DNA of 25,161 nt from Bacillota bacterium (GTDB taxonomy: Bacteria > Eremiobacterota > SpSt-956 > JAKJGF01). A program made the translations under genes and the position numbers. Below are positions 6,967-14,727 of this stretch, one piece after another. The stretch lies in NCBI GenBank assembly GCA_029555925.1, contig JAKPQU010000243.1:1-25161 (forward strand). The letters run 5' to 3'. The notes beneath the pieces are model-generated. The model saw nothing but the letters and a program-made list of their open reading frames with translations, was not told the origin of the DNA and did no database searches. Each line of letters opens with the position of its first letter. Position 1 is the stretch's first letter.

Positions 6967-8213
6967 TATATAATTCTTTTATTATCAAATTCTTCCAGTA
7001 AATTTTTTTCAAGTAACCTTGCATAAACCTTTATATCTTCAGAGTAATCTGACAGATTTTCCTGTTCTATATATTTATCCAGAGCTTCCATAAAGGTCAG
7101 GTTTTCGGAAATAACTGGTCTTTCAGTCACTTCCTTTTCATCTGCTTTTCTTATGATGCCATGAACCCAGAAAGCTCCTTCCAGGGTATCTTTGATGTCT
7201 TTCAGTCTGAGAGGTTCATTATAACAGTAATGAGTGAGATATATAATTCTTACTATTGCGTTATTTATGTCCCTTCTATTTATTTCCTCTATAATTTCCC
7301 AGCTTGGATCCAGCATTTCCCTTACATCTACCTCTACTGTCACCATAGGTCTTGAAGGGGTTTTTACAAAACGATATTTAAGATTTTTATTTTCCAGTTC
7401 TGCCAGTATGAATCCTTTTTCTTCATATTCTTCATTGAAGTCTATTCTTTCTATACTTCCGGAATATATGACAGGAGGAGAAGAATTTTGATTAATATTT
7501 TGATATTTATGTATATGGCCCAGGGCTACATAGTCAAATTCTTTTCTTGCCAGGGTGCTGGTCAGTATCACAGGATCCCTGCCCAGAAGAGTTGTTCTTT
7601 CCGACCCGGAATATGCTGCATCTGCCATGGCCAGATGTCCTGCAAATATGGCAGGATATTCCGGAGATACCATACCTGCAAAATGTTCTATTGTATCATT
7701 ACAGGTTTTTTGTAGTTTTTCATCCATTTCCTGAGAATTTAAATGTTTGTAATCTTCTTTATCTATTAATCTGCTTTTTGTAGGCCAGGGAAAACAGCAG
7801 ATCTGGATTTTCCCTTTTTCTTTCAGATCCAGAGTTACCAGGTCAGGTTTTGACATTACATGGATATGTTTAATATTCAGTTCTGTAAATATATCCAGTG
7901 GATTTGCTTTACCAAAGGCTACAGGGTTGTCATGGTTTCCTATAATTATAATTACCGGTATGTCTTTTTCTATTATTTTCCTTATAGACCGGGCAAATTC
8001 TCTCTGATGTGTCGGAGACGGGCTGGGAGTATGATAAATATCGCCGCATATCAATAAAAAATCTATTTCTTCTTTTATTGCAGTATGTACGATTTTATCA
8101 AAACATGATATAAAATCTTTAAATCTGGCGTGAAGCCCTGTATCAGGGTCTATTTTCCCATAATTCTCCACTCCGAAATGTATGTCACCTGTATGGATAA
8201 ATTTTATTGACAT
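6966..8213 (-). CDS. sbcD: SbcD, Mre11-like exonuclease subunit
   Basis: This is the nuclease subunit of SbcCD, a manganese-dependent exo/endonuclease acting on DNA ends and hairpins. All calcineurin-like phosphoesterase motifs are visible in order: FIHTGDIHFG near the N-terminus, LLICGDIYHT, IIGNHDNP, FAGHLA and VALGHIHKY. They are followed by the C-terminal capping region. An in-frame ATG exists at 8225, but ATG 8213 (MSIKFIHTGD) gives the usual family N-terminus, about 415 residues. The extra four residues would come from the edge of the 8226 heptad array. No clear ribosome binding site is seen before either start, so translation may be coupled to the PP2C gene that ends at 8258. Confidence 0.93.
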   Translation of the reverse strand: MSIKFIHTGDIHFGVENYGKIDPDTGLHARFKDFISCFDKIVHTAIKEEIDFLLICGDIYHTPSPSPTHQREFARSIRKIIEKDIPVIIIIGNHDNPVAFGKANPLDIFTELNIKHIHVMSKPDLVTLDLKEKGKIQICCFPWPTKSRLIDKEDYKHLNSQEMDEKLQKTCNDTIEHFAGMVSPEYPAIFAGHLAMADAAYSGSERTTLLGRDPVILTSTLARKEFDYVALGHIHKYQNINQNSSPPVIYSGSIERIDFNEEYEEKGFILAELENKNLKYRFVKTPSRPMVTVEVDVREMLDPSWEIIEEINRRDINNAIVRIIYLTHYCYNEPLRLKDIKDTLEGAFWVHGIIRKADEKEVTERPVISENLTFMEALDKYIEQENLSDYSEDIKVYARLLEKNLLEEFDNKRII

Positions 8214-8224
8214 ATAAGCGTGCA

Positions 8225-8267
8225 TCGTGAAGCGTATGTCGCATTACGCTTCACGCTTCACGAAAGA
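8225..8267. repeat. Six-unit heptanucleotide array with perfect inverted ends
   Basis: CGTGAAG, CGTATGT, CGCATTA, CGCTTCA, CGCTTCA and CGAAAGA run without gaps from 8226 to 8267. The ends form an exact 10-bp inverted repeat: TCGTGAAGCG (8225-8234) and CGCTTCACGA (8254-8263). The PP2C stop codon (8258-8260) lies inside the fifth unit, and the sbcD start abuts the other end. Confidence 0.75.
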
Positions 8268-8986
8268 TCACCTTCCTCTATTTTTACTATAACTACTGTA
8301 ATATTATCAGGCCCTCCCGCTTCATTTGCCTGTTCTATCAGTTTTTTACATGCACAGTTTAAATCGTCAGAGGAAAGAACGATGTCCGTTATTTCTTCAT
8401 CAGATACTATTTTTTTTGCCATATCTCCTGTAAGACCGTCGGAACACATGATGATTATATCTTCAGGTTCTAGAATTCTGGAGAATACGTCGGGAACTGT
8501 TGCCGCTTCTATGCCGAGAGCCCTTGTAATGGCATGCTGGAACGGATAGTGTCTGGCAGATTCCATATCCAGTTCTCCTGCATCTATTAATTCTTTTACT
8601 TTTGTATGATCATTCGTAATAAGTTCCAGTTTCTTCTGTTTTAACAGATATATTCTGCTGTCTCCTATATGGCCGAACCAGCCTTTGTTTTTTACAACTG
8701 CCAGTAATTCCAGAGTAGTTCCCATGTTTTTATGCTGATTGAATATCTGTTTGTTTACTTTGTGAATGACCTTGCGTATATGATAATCGGGCTGTTTTTT
8801 TTCAGAGTAATATTTCTGCCAGTAATTATTTATTTCTGTTACAGTAGTTCCGCTGGCAATTTCTCCTCCGAAATGACCTCCCATGCCATCGGCAACTATA
8901 AAAAGTTTGTTCTTTAAATCGATGCTGAAACTGTCCTGATTTTTATCTCTGAATTGACCCGTATCCGTTAAACCTGATGCTTTCAC
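8258..8986 (-). CDS. PP2C-type Ser/Thr protein phosphatase
   Basis: A 242-residue soluble phosphatase of the PPM/PP2C (PrpC/Stp1) family. It removes phosphate from Ser/Thr residues, typically reversing Hanks-type kinases. Metal-binding motifs are complete: RDKNQDSF near residue 13-20, VADGMGGH at 32-39, GHIGDSRIYLL, MCSDGLTGD and GGPDNITVVIV near the end. The start is GTG 8986 with a weak purine-rich upstream stretch. Length fits stand-alone bacterial PP2C enzymes. It lies 47 bases downstream of the TPR Ser/Thr kinase, the usual kinase-phosphatase pairing, and upstream of sbcD. Its stop codon lies in a heptad array. Confidence 0.93.
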   Translation of the reverse strand: MKASGLTDTGQFRDKNQDSFSIDLKNKLFIVADGMGGHFGGEIASGTTVTEINNYWQKYYSEKKQPDYHIRKVIHKVNKQIFNQHKNMGTTLELLAVVKNKGWFGHIGDSRIYLLKQKKLELITNDHTKVKELIDAGELDMESARHYPFQHAITRALGIEAATVPDVFSRILEPEDIIIMCSDGLTGDMAKKIVSDEEITDIVLSSDDLNCACKKLIEQANEAGGPDNITVVIVKIEEGDLS

Positions 8987-9033
8987 TTTCTTTACCGCAA
9001 CTCACCGGTATGGCAGTATTGCGGATCCCTCCT

Positions 9034-11271
9034 TTACCTGTTTGATTGTTTCGTACATGCTGATATAAAATCTTCCTTTAATTCTCTTACAGACTGGTAC
9101 CTCCCGAGAGGAAGTTTTTGCAAACATTTCATTACTATTCTATCAAGTTCTTTCTTTTCTTCTTTTCCCGGCGAAAGTTTTTCCATTAACAGAGGGTTTC
9201 TCATACCGGGAGGAACTATTGACTGAGGGGTGCTTCCTGTGATATGTCTTCTCTGGTGCATCAGACCGACTATACCCGGGTCATCATGGACAAAAGGTGT
9301 CTGTGTTGTAAGCAGTTCATATATAATACATCCGAGAGAATAAATATCTGCCCTGTGGTCAATAGGTGGGAGGTTACCGTCAAAAGGGTCGGGATACTGT
9401 TCGGGAGCAGAATAATAACTTGTTCCTACAAAACTTCTTGTTCTCTGATAATGCTGTCTTGTGCTTGTTGTAAGGGAAGAAACCCGGCATATGCCGAAAT
9501 CTGTGAGTTTTACTGTTCCCTCTGATGTTATAAGTATATTTTCCGGTTTTAAATCACGGTGTACAATCTTTTTTTCATCCTCGTGGGCTCTCTGAAGTCC
9601 GTCACATGTCTGACATATTATGGAATAAACCTGTTGCCAGTTATTTATTTCACCATCCAGTAATTTATCTCTCAGGCTTTTCCCTTCTACCAGTTCCATG
9701 GCAAAGACGAATCTGTCTTCCGATATGCCGTGGGCTATGAATTCAACTATATTCGGATGGGGCTGAGGTCTGGACATGGCTTCAAGGGCGCTTACTTCAT
9801 TATGAAAGAAACTCCTTGCTTTCTGATCCTGGCAGAACTGTCTGTGCATTTTTTTTATTGCTACAGGTCTTCCTGTTTTTAACTCTGTCCCTCTGTAGAC
9901 AATTGCCATGCCGCCTTCTCCTATTATATCGGACGGGGAAGGTTCTGACGGCTGAAATCTCAGCCAGAAATCTTCGTAACTGTCTTTATTATGTTTTTTT
10001 CTTTCTATGGCAAAGCCAAGTTTTTCTGTCTGGCTTTTCCAGTAATGTTCTCTTTCGTCTCCCTTTTTTTTGAAATCCTCCGACAGGGAAGACATAAACG
10101 TTAATATATGTTCATCTATATAATTACTCCCTTTTTCCAGGAATTCCAGAAAAAGTTTTTCACTTTCTTCTATCATGCCCCGTCTTCTATAGATTTCTCC
10201 TGCAGCGGCTATGGAAGGATATAGTAATGAGTGGTAAGTCCCTGTAATTTCCGCGCCGGAATCCCCCGGGATTTCTACCGAGCGAAGTTTATTTATTTTT
10301 TCTTCTTCCGGCAGTTGTGAAAGTTCTCCTTCGAAATTTATTATCTGATTGAATAATTTAAGAGCTTTATCCGGTTCATTCTGCATAAAATAAGTGGAAG
10401 CAAGATAATATTTCCCTTCCAGATTATTCTGAATATTTATCTTTTCAAGCTCTTTTCTTGTATGCCCGGTTTTCCCCATTTTATACTGTATCTTACTTAA
10501 CTGTACTGTAAGGAGATTATTTTCAGGAAATATGTTCCTTGCTTCTTCCATTACCTCTTCCGCTTTTGACAGGTTTCTGTCTTTGAGTAATTCTTCTGCC
10601 CAGAGTTTTAGATTTTGCAGTCTTGCCGAATGGCCTTCAGGAGTAGCCAGAGCTATTCTTTCAAGCATTTCGAGTTTTACTCTTTCTTCACCGGGAAAAT
10701 TGTTTATTGCGTCCTGAAAAATTTTTATTGCTTTTTCTCTTTCCTGAATTTCAATATATAATTTTCCCAGTCTTCTGTAGCCGTCCAGAAAAGCAGGATC
10801 TATTCGCAATATTTTCTGCAGCTTTACTATTGCATCATGTTTTCTGTCAAGAGCCAGTTCGAGCCTTACTATTTTTTTTAAAATATTCATATCGTCAGGC
10901 GATATGGCGAGAGCTTCTTCGAGTAATGTTAAAGCTTCCGGGTAAACCTTCTGTTTTATGAGGCCTTCCGAAATATGTTCTATACAGAGTTTTATACTGG
11001 AGTCAATTCCCATTCGTTCAGACGCAGATATTTTATCTTTATAATCGGTAAGTTCATGTTTTAAGTCTCTGAAGATATTAAGACCTTCAAAGTAATTACC
11101 CCGGTTCAATTCGTTTTCTGCCTTCAGAATTTTTTTTCTTATATTATCTATATCTGATATTTCTTCAATTTTAATATTCGGCCATTCACTCTGTCCGGAC
11201 GGCTCCATTGCCTTTGCAAAGATCCATCCGAAAGCAGCGCCCAGAGCCATTAATGTGAAAATTTCCGTCAC
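9034..11271 (-). CDS. Membrane-anchored Ser/Thr kinase with N-terminal TPR-like repeats
   Basis: A 745-residue protein with one N-terminal hydrophobic segment (about residues 3-20), then helical TPR-like repeats. Units such as YPEALTLLEEALAISPDD and HDAIVKLQKILRIDPAF lie across about 45-400. A C-terminal Hanks-type kinase spans about 445-735. Kinase landmarks are IIGEGGMAIVYRG, the VAIKKM lysine, HRDLKPENIL, the DFGICR magnesium site and GTSYYSAPEQ. The order (sensor repeats first, kinase last) is the reverse of many bacterial kinases. GTG 11271 is chosen because AAAGGTGA sits upstream at good spacing. The TPRs probably bind a partner protein or target. The PP2C gene is directly downstream, so the two likely form a reversible switch. 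Its substrate is unknown. Confidence 0.9.
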   Translation of the reverse strand: MTEIFTLMALGAAFGWIFAKAMEPSGQSEWPNIKIEEISDIDNIRKKILKAENELNRGNYFEGLNIFRDLKHELTDYKDKISASERMGIDSSIKLCIEHISEGLIKQKVYPEALTLLEEALAISPDDMNILKKIVRLELALDRKHDAIVKLQKILRIDPAFLDGYRRLGKLYIEIQEREKAIKIFQDAINNFPGEERVKLEMLERIALATPEGHSARLQNLKLWAEELLKDRNLSKAEEVMEEARNIFPENNLLTVQLSKIQYKMGKTGHTRKELEKINIQNNLEGKYYLASTYFMQNEPDKALKLFNQIINFEGELSQLPEEEKINKLRSVEIPGDSGAEITGTYHSLLYPSIAAAGEIYRRRGMIEESEKLFLEFLEKGSNYIDEHILTFMSSLSEDFKKKGDEREHYWKSQTEKLGFAIERKKHNKDSYEDFWLRFQPSEPSPSDIIGEGGMAIVYRGTELKTGRPVAIKKMHRQFCQDQKARSFFHNEVSALEAMSRPQPHPNIVEFIAHGISEDRFVFAMELVEGKSLRDKLLDGEINNWQQVYSIICQTCDGLQRAHEDEKKIVHRDLKPENILITSEGTVKLTDFGICRVSSLTTSTRQHYQRTRSFVGTSYYSAPEQYPDPFDGNLPPIDHRADIYSLGCIIYELLTTQTPFVHDDPGIVGLMHQRRHITGSTPQSIVPPGMRNPLLMEKLSPGKEEKKELDRIVMKCLQKLPLGRYQSVRELKEDFISACTKQSNR

Positions 11272-11292
11272 TTGAAATCACCTTTTTGTTGT

Positions 11293-11327
11293 GTGACGCG
11301 TGACGCGTAATGCGTGACGCGTGAATG
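11293..11327. repeat. Five-unit GCGTRAY heptanucleotide array
   Basis: GTGACGC, GTGACGC, GTAATGC, GTGACGC and GTGAATG occur in perfect 7-base phase between the HTH gene and the TPR kinase. This is a single-orientation array of the same subfamily found at 21473 and in the second half of the 24074 array. Confidence 0.75.
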
Positions 11328-11361
11328 ATAGCTATATTCAGTATATAAAATTTCTTTCCTT

Positions 11362-11688
11362 CTATTCTTTTATTCTTTTTATAAGATCTAGGCAGAATTG
11401 AAGGTCTTCTATTCTTGCCTGTGACATTTTCTGTAATATATTATCATAACCTGTTCTGTATGTTTCTTCAAGTTTTTTTACTTCTTCCAGTTTTACCGTT
11501 ATTTTTGCTATGGCTTCTTCTCTGGTAATATAATTTCCGAACATTGCATCAAGGGCTTTTCGTGAAACCCTCCATTCGTTTCCTATTTTAACGGCAGGAA
11601 GTTTTCCGCTCTGAAGAAGTCTGTATACAGTATTTTTACTGATTTTAAGTTCTTCCATCAATTCTTTTTTTGTTAGATATTCGCCCAT
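11362..11688 (-). CDS. Excisionase/MerR-type HTH protein with C-terminal coiled coil
   Basis: A 108-residue protein. Residues 1-50 match the HTH_17/excisionase-type winged helix: YLTKKELMEELKISKNTVY, then LLQSGKLPAVKIGNEWRVS and a KALD helix. Residues 53-105 are a charged, probably coiled-coil helix suited to dimerisation. GGAGG stands six bases before ATG 11688. This domain binds DNA in excisionases and small regulators. It is the first gene of the minus-strand run that continues into the TPR kinase, PP2C and sbcDC, so it may autoregulate that operon. That role is inferred from position. No integrase is nearby, so a phage excisionase is less likely. Confidence 0.75.
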   Translation of the reverse strand: MGEYLTKKELMEELKISKNTVYRLLQSGKLPAVKIGNEWRVSRKALDAMFGNYITREEAIAKITVKLEEVKKLEETYRTGYDNILQKMSQARIEDLQFCLDLIKRIKE

Positions 11689-11744
11689 GATAGACCTCCA
11701 TATGTCAGAATAATGAAAATAATCCTCCCGTCACGCTTCACTAT

Positions 11745-11753
11745 ATTATAACA
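11745..11753 (-). promoter_or_regulatory. Putative extended -10 promoter for the HTH-kinase-PP2C-sbcDC run
   Basis: On the minus strand the sequence reads TGTTATAAT, a consensus extended -10 element, about 57 bases upstream of the HTH start codon. No convincing -35 is seen, which is acceptable for extended -10 promoters. Two single heptads (GTGAAGC, GTGACGG) lie immediately downstream, in the presumed 5' UTR. Nothing else is evident in 11754-11889. Confidence 0.4.
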
Positions 11754-11889
11754 GGGGAGAAGAAAATAGGGAATAGATCTTTACAATATCAAAATTGCGA
11801 CTGTGACATAAATTTTGTATAAACCTCCGGCGAAGTTTTATCTATGCAAAGGATTACACGGTAAGTTTACACATAACATCTTACAATCT

Positions 11890-12417
11890 TCACATTCCAT
11901 GAAGACTTTTTCGTTCCCTTCCTTCCAGACCGAGCTTCTGTCTGATTACCGATTGAATGAATTTTATATGTTCTTCTTCATCGGGATAAGTCTTTACGAT
12001 GGTAATTTTTTTACTATTTTTTAACAGTAGTTTCAGGGCATATATCCTGAATATTCCTGATAATGGTTCCGGTTCGTAACAGATATTTTCTATATCCGAT
12101 AAAGCTATCGGTGCCGGGGAATTTTTCGCTAAAGGTTTCTGGCATACAGTTACATGGGTATTATTTATTTCTATTACCCTGCTGCTTATAGAGGTCAGGA
12201 AAAGGCTGAGACATATGGCTATAAATAGTACAGGAAAAACAAAGAATGGAACGGATTGATGTTGCAGTAAATGTATGATCCATATAACTATAAAGACAAG
12301 AGACATACAGGCCAGATTCATGCAGATTGCTTTAAGATTCAGATTATATTTATAGATGATTTTTAAATTATGCTCTTCTTCTTTAACAGTTATACCTTCA
12401 GGTGGTGTGTTCATCAT
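11890..12417 (-). CDS. Small membrane protein with two helices and a soluble C-terminal domain
   Basis: A 175-residue protein starting at ATG 12417 (MMNTPPEGITVKEEE). The frame is open up to 12474, but that extension (MCHSSSPTRGRG) lies in the IS end and is not original. Two hydrophobic helices sit near residues 32-48 (ICMNLACMSLVFIVIWII) and 55-75 (VPFFVFPVLFIAICLSLFL). The remainder has a beta-rich pattern (SRVIEINNTHVTVC, IALSDIENICYEP, YALKLLLKNSKKITIV) like bacterial PH-type domains of small membrane proteins. I cannot name a family. Before the IS inserted it was probably translationally coupled to the four-helix gene now at 14341-14691: the frame TTCTGGCACGATTCTATAAAATGA ends in TGA overlapping its ATG. 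Confidence 0.6.
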   Translation of the reverse strand: MMNTPPEGITVKEEEHNLKIIYKYNLNLKAICMNLACMSLVFIVIWIIHLLQHQSVPFFVFPVLFIAICLSLFLTSISSRVIEINNTHVTVCQKPLAKNSPAPIALSDIENICYEPEPLSGIFRIYALKLLLKNSKKITIVKTYPDEEEHIKFIQSVIRQKLGLEGRERKSLHGM

Positions 12418-12439
12418 TTTATAGAATCGTGCCAGAAAA

Positions 12440-12461
12440 CCTCGTCCCCTTGTGGGCGAGG
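12440..12461. repeat. IS end hairpin on the tnpA side (probable left end)
   Basis: CCTCGTCC (12440-12447) pairs with GGGCGAGG (12454-12461) except for one unpaired base. The loop is CTTGTG-like. It matches the hairpin at the other end in sequence and orientation, and it begins about 20 bases past the tnpA stop. IS200/IS605 transposases recognise such imperfect hairpins. Confidence 0.7.
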
Positions 12462-12480
12462 ATGAATGGCACACCTCTTT

Positions 12481-12903
12481 TCACAAGTTGTTTTTTTGCT
12501 CATCAATATATCTCTGTATCGTATCAGCAGTTACAGTGCCTGCAGTTCCGACATAATAACCTTTGCTCCATAGACCAGAACCCCAAAATTTGTTAGTCTT
12601 TAAGTTGGAATAAGTTTTAAATAGCTCTACAGCAGTAATACTCTTAATAGTTTTTACAATATCTGTTGTTGCTATATAAGGTGGTGATGATATAAATAAA
12701 TGGACGTGGTCAGGCATAATTTCTATATTAAGTAATTCATATTCGTAATTATTACAAATAGTTTCAATAAGTTCTTTAAGTAAGTCTGCCAGGTGTCCTT
12801 CCAACACCTTATGTCTATATTTAGAACACCAGACCATATGATAATTAATATTGTATTTGGAATGTTTAGTAAATTTAATATTCAAAAGAAAATCCTCCAC
12901 CAT
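12481..12903 (-). CDS. tnpA: IS200-type Y1 HUH transposase TnpA
   Basis: A 140-residue single-strand DNA transposase of the IS200/IS605 family. Family landmarks are NINYHMVWCSKYRHKVL near the N-terminus, the HUH metal motif in MPDHVHLFIS, LFKTYSNL..FWGSGLWSKGYYVGT, and the catalytic tyrosine in TIQRYIDEQ near the C-terminus. Everything expected is present, so it looks functional. ATG 12903 is the longest start. A TTG at 12885 has GGAGG eight bases upstream and gives a more typical N-terminus, so it may be the true one. The start region overlaps the end of the iscB remnant (12875) in another frame, which suggests coupled translation when iscB was intact. Confidence 0.92.
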   Translation of the reverse strand: MVEDFLLNIKFTKHSKYNINYHMVWCSKYRHKVLEGHLADLLKELIETICNNYEYELLNIEIMPDHVHLFISSPPYIATTDIVKTIKSITAVELFKTYSNLKTNKFWGSGLWSKGYYVGTAGTVTADTIQRYIDEQKNNL

Positions 12904-14085
12904 ATTTAATCAGTTCTATTTTTTTAGTTGCCACATTTTTAATTATTCCGGTTCTATTTTTTAATCTAACCCATTCTCCGTAATTAAAAACACCTTTAAC
13001 ACTCCAGAGTTCTTCTTTTAACCTTACTAAGTCTCCAGGCTGGTAATGGTATTTCTTCTTTCTAATAGAAGGTTTAAATCCTTTCCTGTTTTTTTGTAAT
13101 GATCTGTTATGCCTTCTATGCTGTATTATAAAATATGGTTTACTCCTGCTTTGTTCATTCCGCCTGCTATAACAAAAGCATCATTAATATGTGATTTCTC
13201 CATTGCTAATTCTATTCTCTTCTTTTTTGTAATATAACCATAGGTATATTTTAGATTTCTTCCTTTTTCTTTTAGAGAGTTTACAAGTTTCCATCTCATG
13301 GTTGTCATAAATCCTGCTTCTCTATAACCTTTAGAAGGTTTTACTGTCAAAGTAATTTTCCCCTGTGATACCTTCTTATGACAGGTTTTACAGAGAGTTA
13401 TTAAATTATCAGGTCTATTACCTCCTGTCTGCCTGCTCTGGAGATGATGAGTTTCCAGTATCTTATCTTTAGATTTTCCTTTACAATACTGGCAGGTATG
13501 GCTATCTCTATGGAAAACATATTCTCTTTCGTTCCAGAAACCTTTCTGCTCTCCCTGTTGATATTCTACACCTTCTATTTCAGGGTTCTTAATTTTTTGT
13601 ATATCAAAACTTGCTACTTCTATAACCATGTCATTAACAGGTAATATTTGCTCAAGTTCTTCTATAATCCTGATATGACTGTCCTCTTTGTTCTGTAATG
13701 AAGGAGCTACCCATCCATCTTCTTTTTTTCTGTTTGAAAATCTTACCGGTCTATACCAGGTTTTTCTGCTTCTCCTGCTTTTTCTGTAACTCTTTCTTTC
13801 GGAATTCAATTTAACTATATCTTTCCTTAACATAAGAGATGCTGAAAATAATTCTTTTTTCTCTGTGATTGCCGATAGTCCAATGTGAAGATACCCGCCG
13901 TCTACTCCCAGAGTAACAAATTGTTTTTGTCTCTCCTGTAGCCATAGTAAGTTGAATTGTAAAGGGAGTTCTACTTACTACTTTTGCTTTGCCTTCTTTT
14001 AAGAGTTTTTCCCTTTTGCAGGTGAGCAGGGCATTAATGGTTTTCCTCTTTGATTTAATACATAAACAAAGATGTCCAACTTCAT
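12875..14085 (-). pseudogene. iscB: iscB, RNA-guided nuclease, broken by three frameshifts
   Basis: The reconstructed protein of about 400 residues is IscB, the omega-RNA-guided nuclease related to Cas9. ATG 14085 (TAAGGAG upstream) opens MKLDIFVYVLNQRGKPLMPC, the PLMP domain. Then [20 protein letters not shown] is in another frame. [14 protein letters not shown] (RuvC-I Asp) returns to the first frame and continues through the Arg-rich bridge, VIEVASFD (RuvC-II Glu), an HNH with CQYC, THHLQS and CKTCHKK, and [11 protein letters not shown] (RuvC-III). After 13126 a further shift leads to HRRHNRSLQKNRKG and the C-terminal RNA/TAM-binding part, ending at 12875. Shifts are near 14015 (one base lost), 13925 (one gained) and 13143 (one lost). 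The first two compensate, but stops lie between them. All visible catalytic residues are retained, so decay is recent. Confidence 0.85.
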
Positions 14086-14099
14086 TACTCCTTACTAAA

Positions 14100-14382
14100 A
14101 GATTTTTCCAATAGATACTCTCAAGTTCTATTCCGGAACCTTTTAAAACCGGTTGGTTCCCATCGAGGCGTTATTCAGAGTTTTTAAGCTTTAAGCACTG
14201 TCCCTGCCCCACAGGACTGTTTAACTTAAAACCACAGAGCTGAGCAGACGTGAGAGATATCCGCAGGTGTGTATGTATCTCTCCTGAATAACTACTGCAT
14301 AAAGAATATTATTCCTTAAGCCTCTAATCAATGTGAGAACTTACAATTTGCATTGCAAGCCTCGCCTCTTGTGGGCGGGGGC
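14100..14382 (-). ncRNA. Probable omega RNA of the iscB element
   Basis: About 280 bases between the iscB start and the IS end have no ORF but pair extensively. GAGGC (14165-14169) pairs with GCCTC (14320-14324). GTTATTCAG (14170-14178) pairs with CTGAATAAC (14284-14292). GAGAGAT (14252-14258) pairs with ATCTCTC (14277-14283). A TTTTTAAG/CTTAAAAC helix encloses a small CCTG/CAGG hairpin (14199-14217), and GGTTCC/GGAACC brackets AACCGGTT near 14140-14160. In known IscB systems the omega RNA lies directly upstream of iscB, with its 5' guide taken from sequence just outside the IS end. Here the guide would come from the membrane-protein gene beyond about 14385. Position and structure support the call; exact RNA ends are unknown. 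Confidence 0.7.
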
Positions 14383-14691
14383 ATTGACTCCTGTCATGAT
14401 TGCCGAAACTATGGTAAATGCCGCTACAGATCCGAGTATTACTGATAGCCTCGTCCATGGCATCCCTGTCGCACGACGTTCGGAAACAAGTATAATAAGG
14501 GTTCTTATCCATTCTATGCCGGCCAGTAGAAGTAATAACTGTACAACCCCTGTTGCCCAAGGTCTTCTCACTGCAAGGAGCAATGGAAATAACAGTGATA
14601 CTATAACAAGAGGATAGTATCCCCATCGGAAGAAATGAGCCCCTATGAGGAGAGAGCTTATAATTACCATTACAATTTTCAGGATATTCAT
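14341..14691 (-). CDS. Four-helix membrane protein whose C-terminus is replaced by the IS end
   Basis: A 116-residue polytopic membrane protein with four hydrophobic segments: IVMVIISSLLIGAHFF, YPLVIVSLLFPLLLAV, VVQLLLLLAGIEWIRTLIIL and LSVILGSVAAFTIVSAIM. Motifs such as HFFRWG, RPWATGVVQ and ERRATGMPWTR resemble a small uncharacterised inner-membrane family, but I cannot give a name. From about residue 102 the sequence (NAPAHKRRGLQCKL) is read from the IS end hairpin, not from the original gene. The lost tail was short, since the other IS flank holds only a few codons before the next gene's ATGA. The four helices remain, so the protein may still work. The ribosome binding site is weak (GAGAG). 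Confidence 0.65.
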   Translation of the reverse strand: MNILKIVMVIISSLLIGAHFFRWGYYPLVIVSLLFPLLLAVRRPWATGVVQLLLLLAGIEWIRTLIILVSERRATGMPWTRLSVILGSVAAFTIVSAIMTGVNAPAHKRRGLQCKL

Positions 14692-14727
14692 TTTATTTCT
14701 CTCAACAGATCCTTCTAATATATTTAT

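Larger units (their letters stand above)
12430..14385 (-). mobile_element. IS200/IS605-type element carrying tnpA and a broken iscB
   Basis: A roughly 1.95-kb insertion separates two membrane-protein genes. It carries an intact Y1 HUH transposase, a frameshifted iscB and an upstream structured non-coding region. Both ends have a similar subterminal hairpin in the same orientation (12440-12461 and 14360-14380), sharing CCTCG..CTTGTGGGCG. Directly oriented end hairpins, not inverted repeats, are what the IS200/IS605 family uses for single-strand transposition. No target duplication is expected. The exact ends are uncertain by about 15 bases because the cleavage tetranucleotides cannot be fixed without an empty site. 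Confidence 0.85.

Noticed and set aside
11362..11688. Prophage excisionase marking an integrated element
   Set aside because: There is no integrase, attachment repeat or phage gene nearby, and the protein has a long coiled-coil tail and leads a housekeeping-type gene run.
12418..12474. N-terminal extension of the 175-residue membrane protein
   Set aside because: The extra 19 codons come from the IS end hairpin. The internal ATG at 12417 matches an ATGA junction with the original upstream gene.
12875..14085. Frameshifts explained by sequencing error in homopolymers
   Set aside because: Genes with many longer A/T runs, such as sbcC and the kinases, are intact, and one iscB shift is not in a long run. 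Error cannot be excluded without reads.
14333..14626. Plus- and minus-strand ORFs overlapping the four-helix membrane protein
   Set aside because: They are alternative-frame readings. The four-helix frame has clear hydrophobic periodicity and a sensible start.
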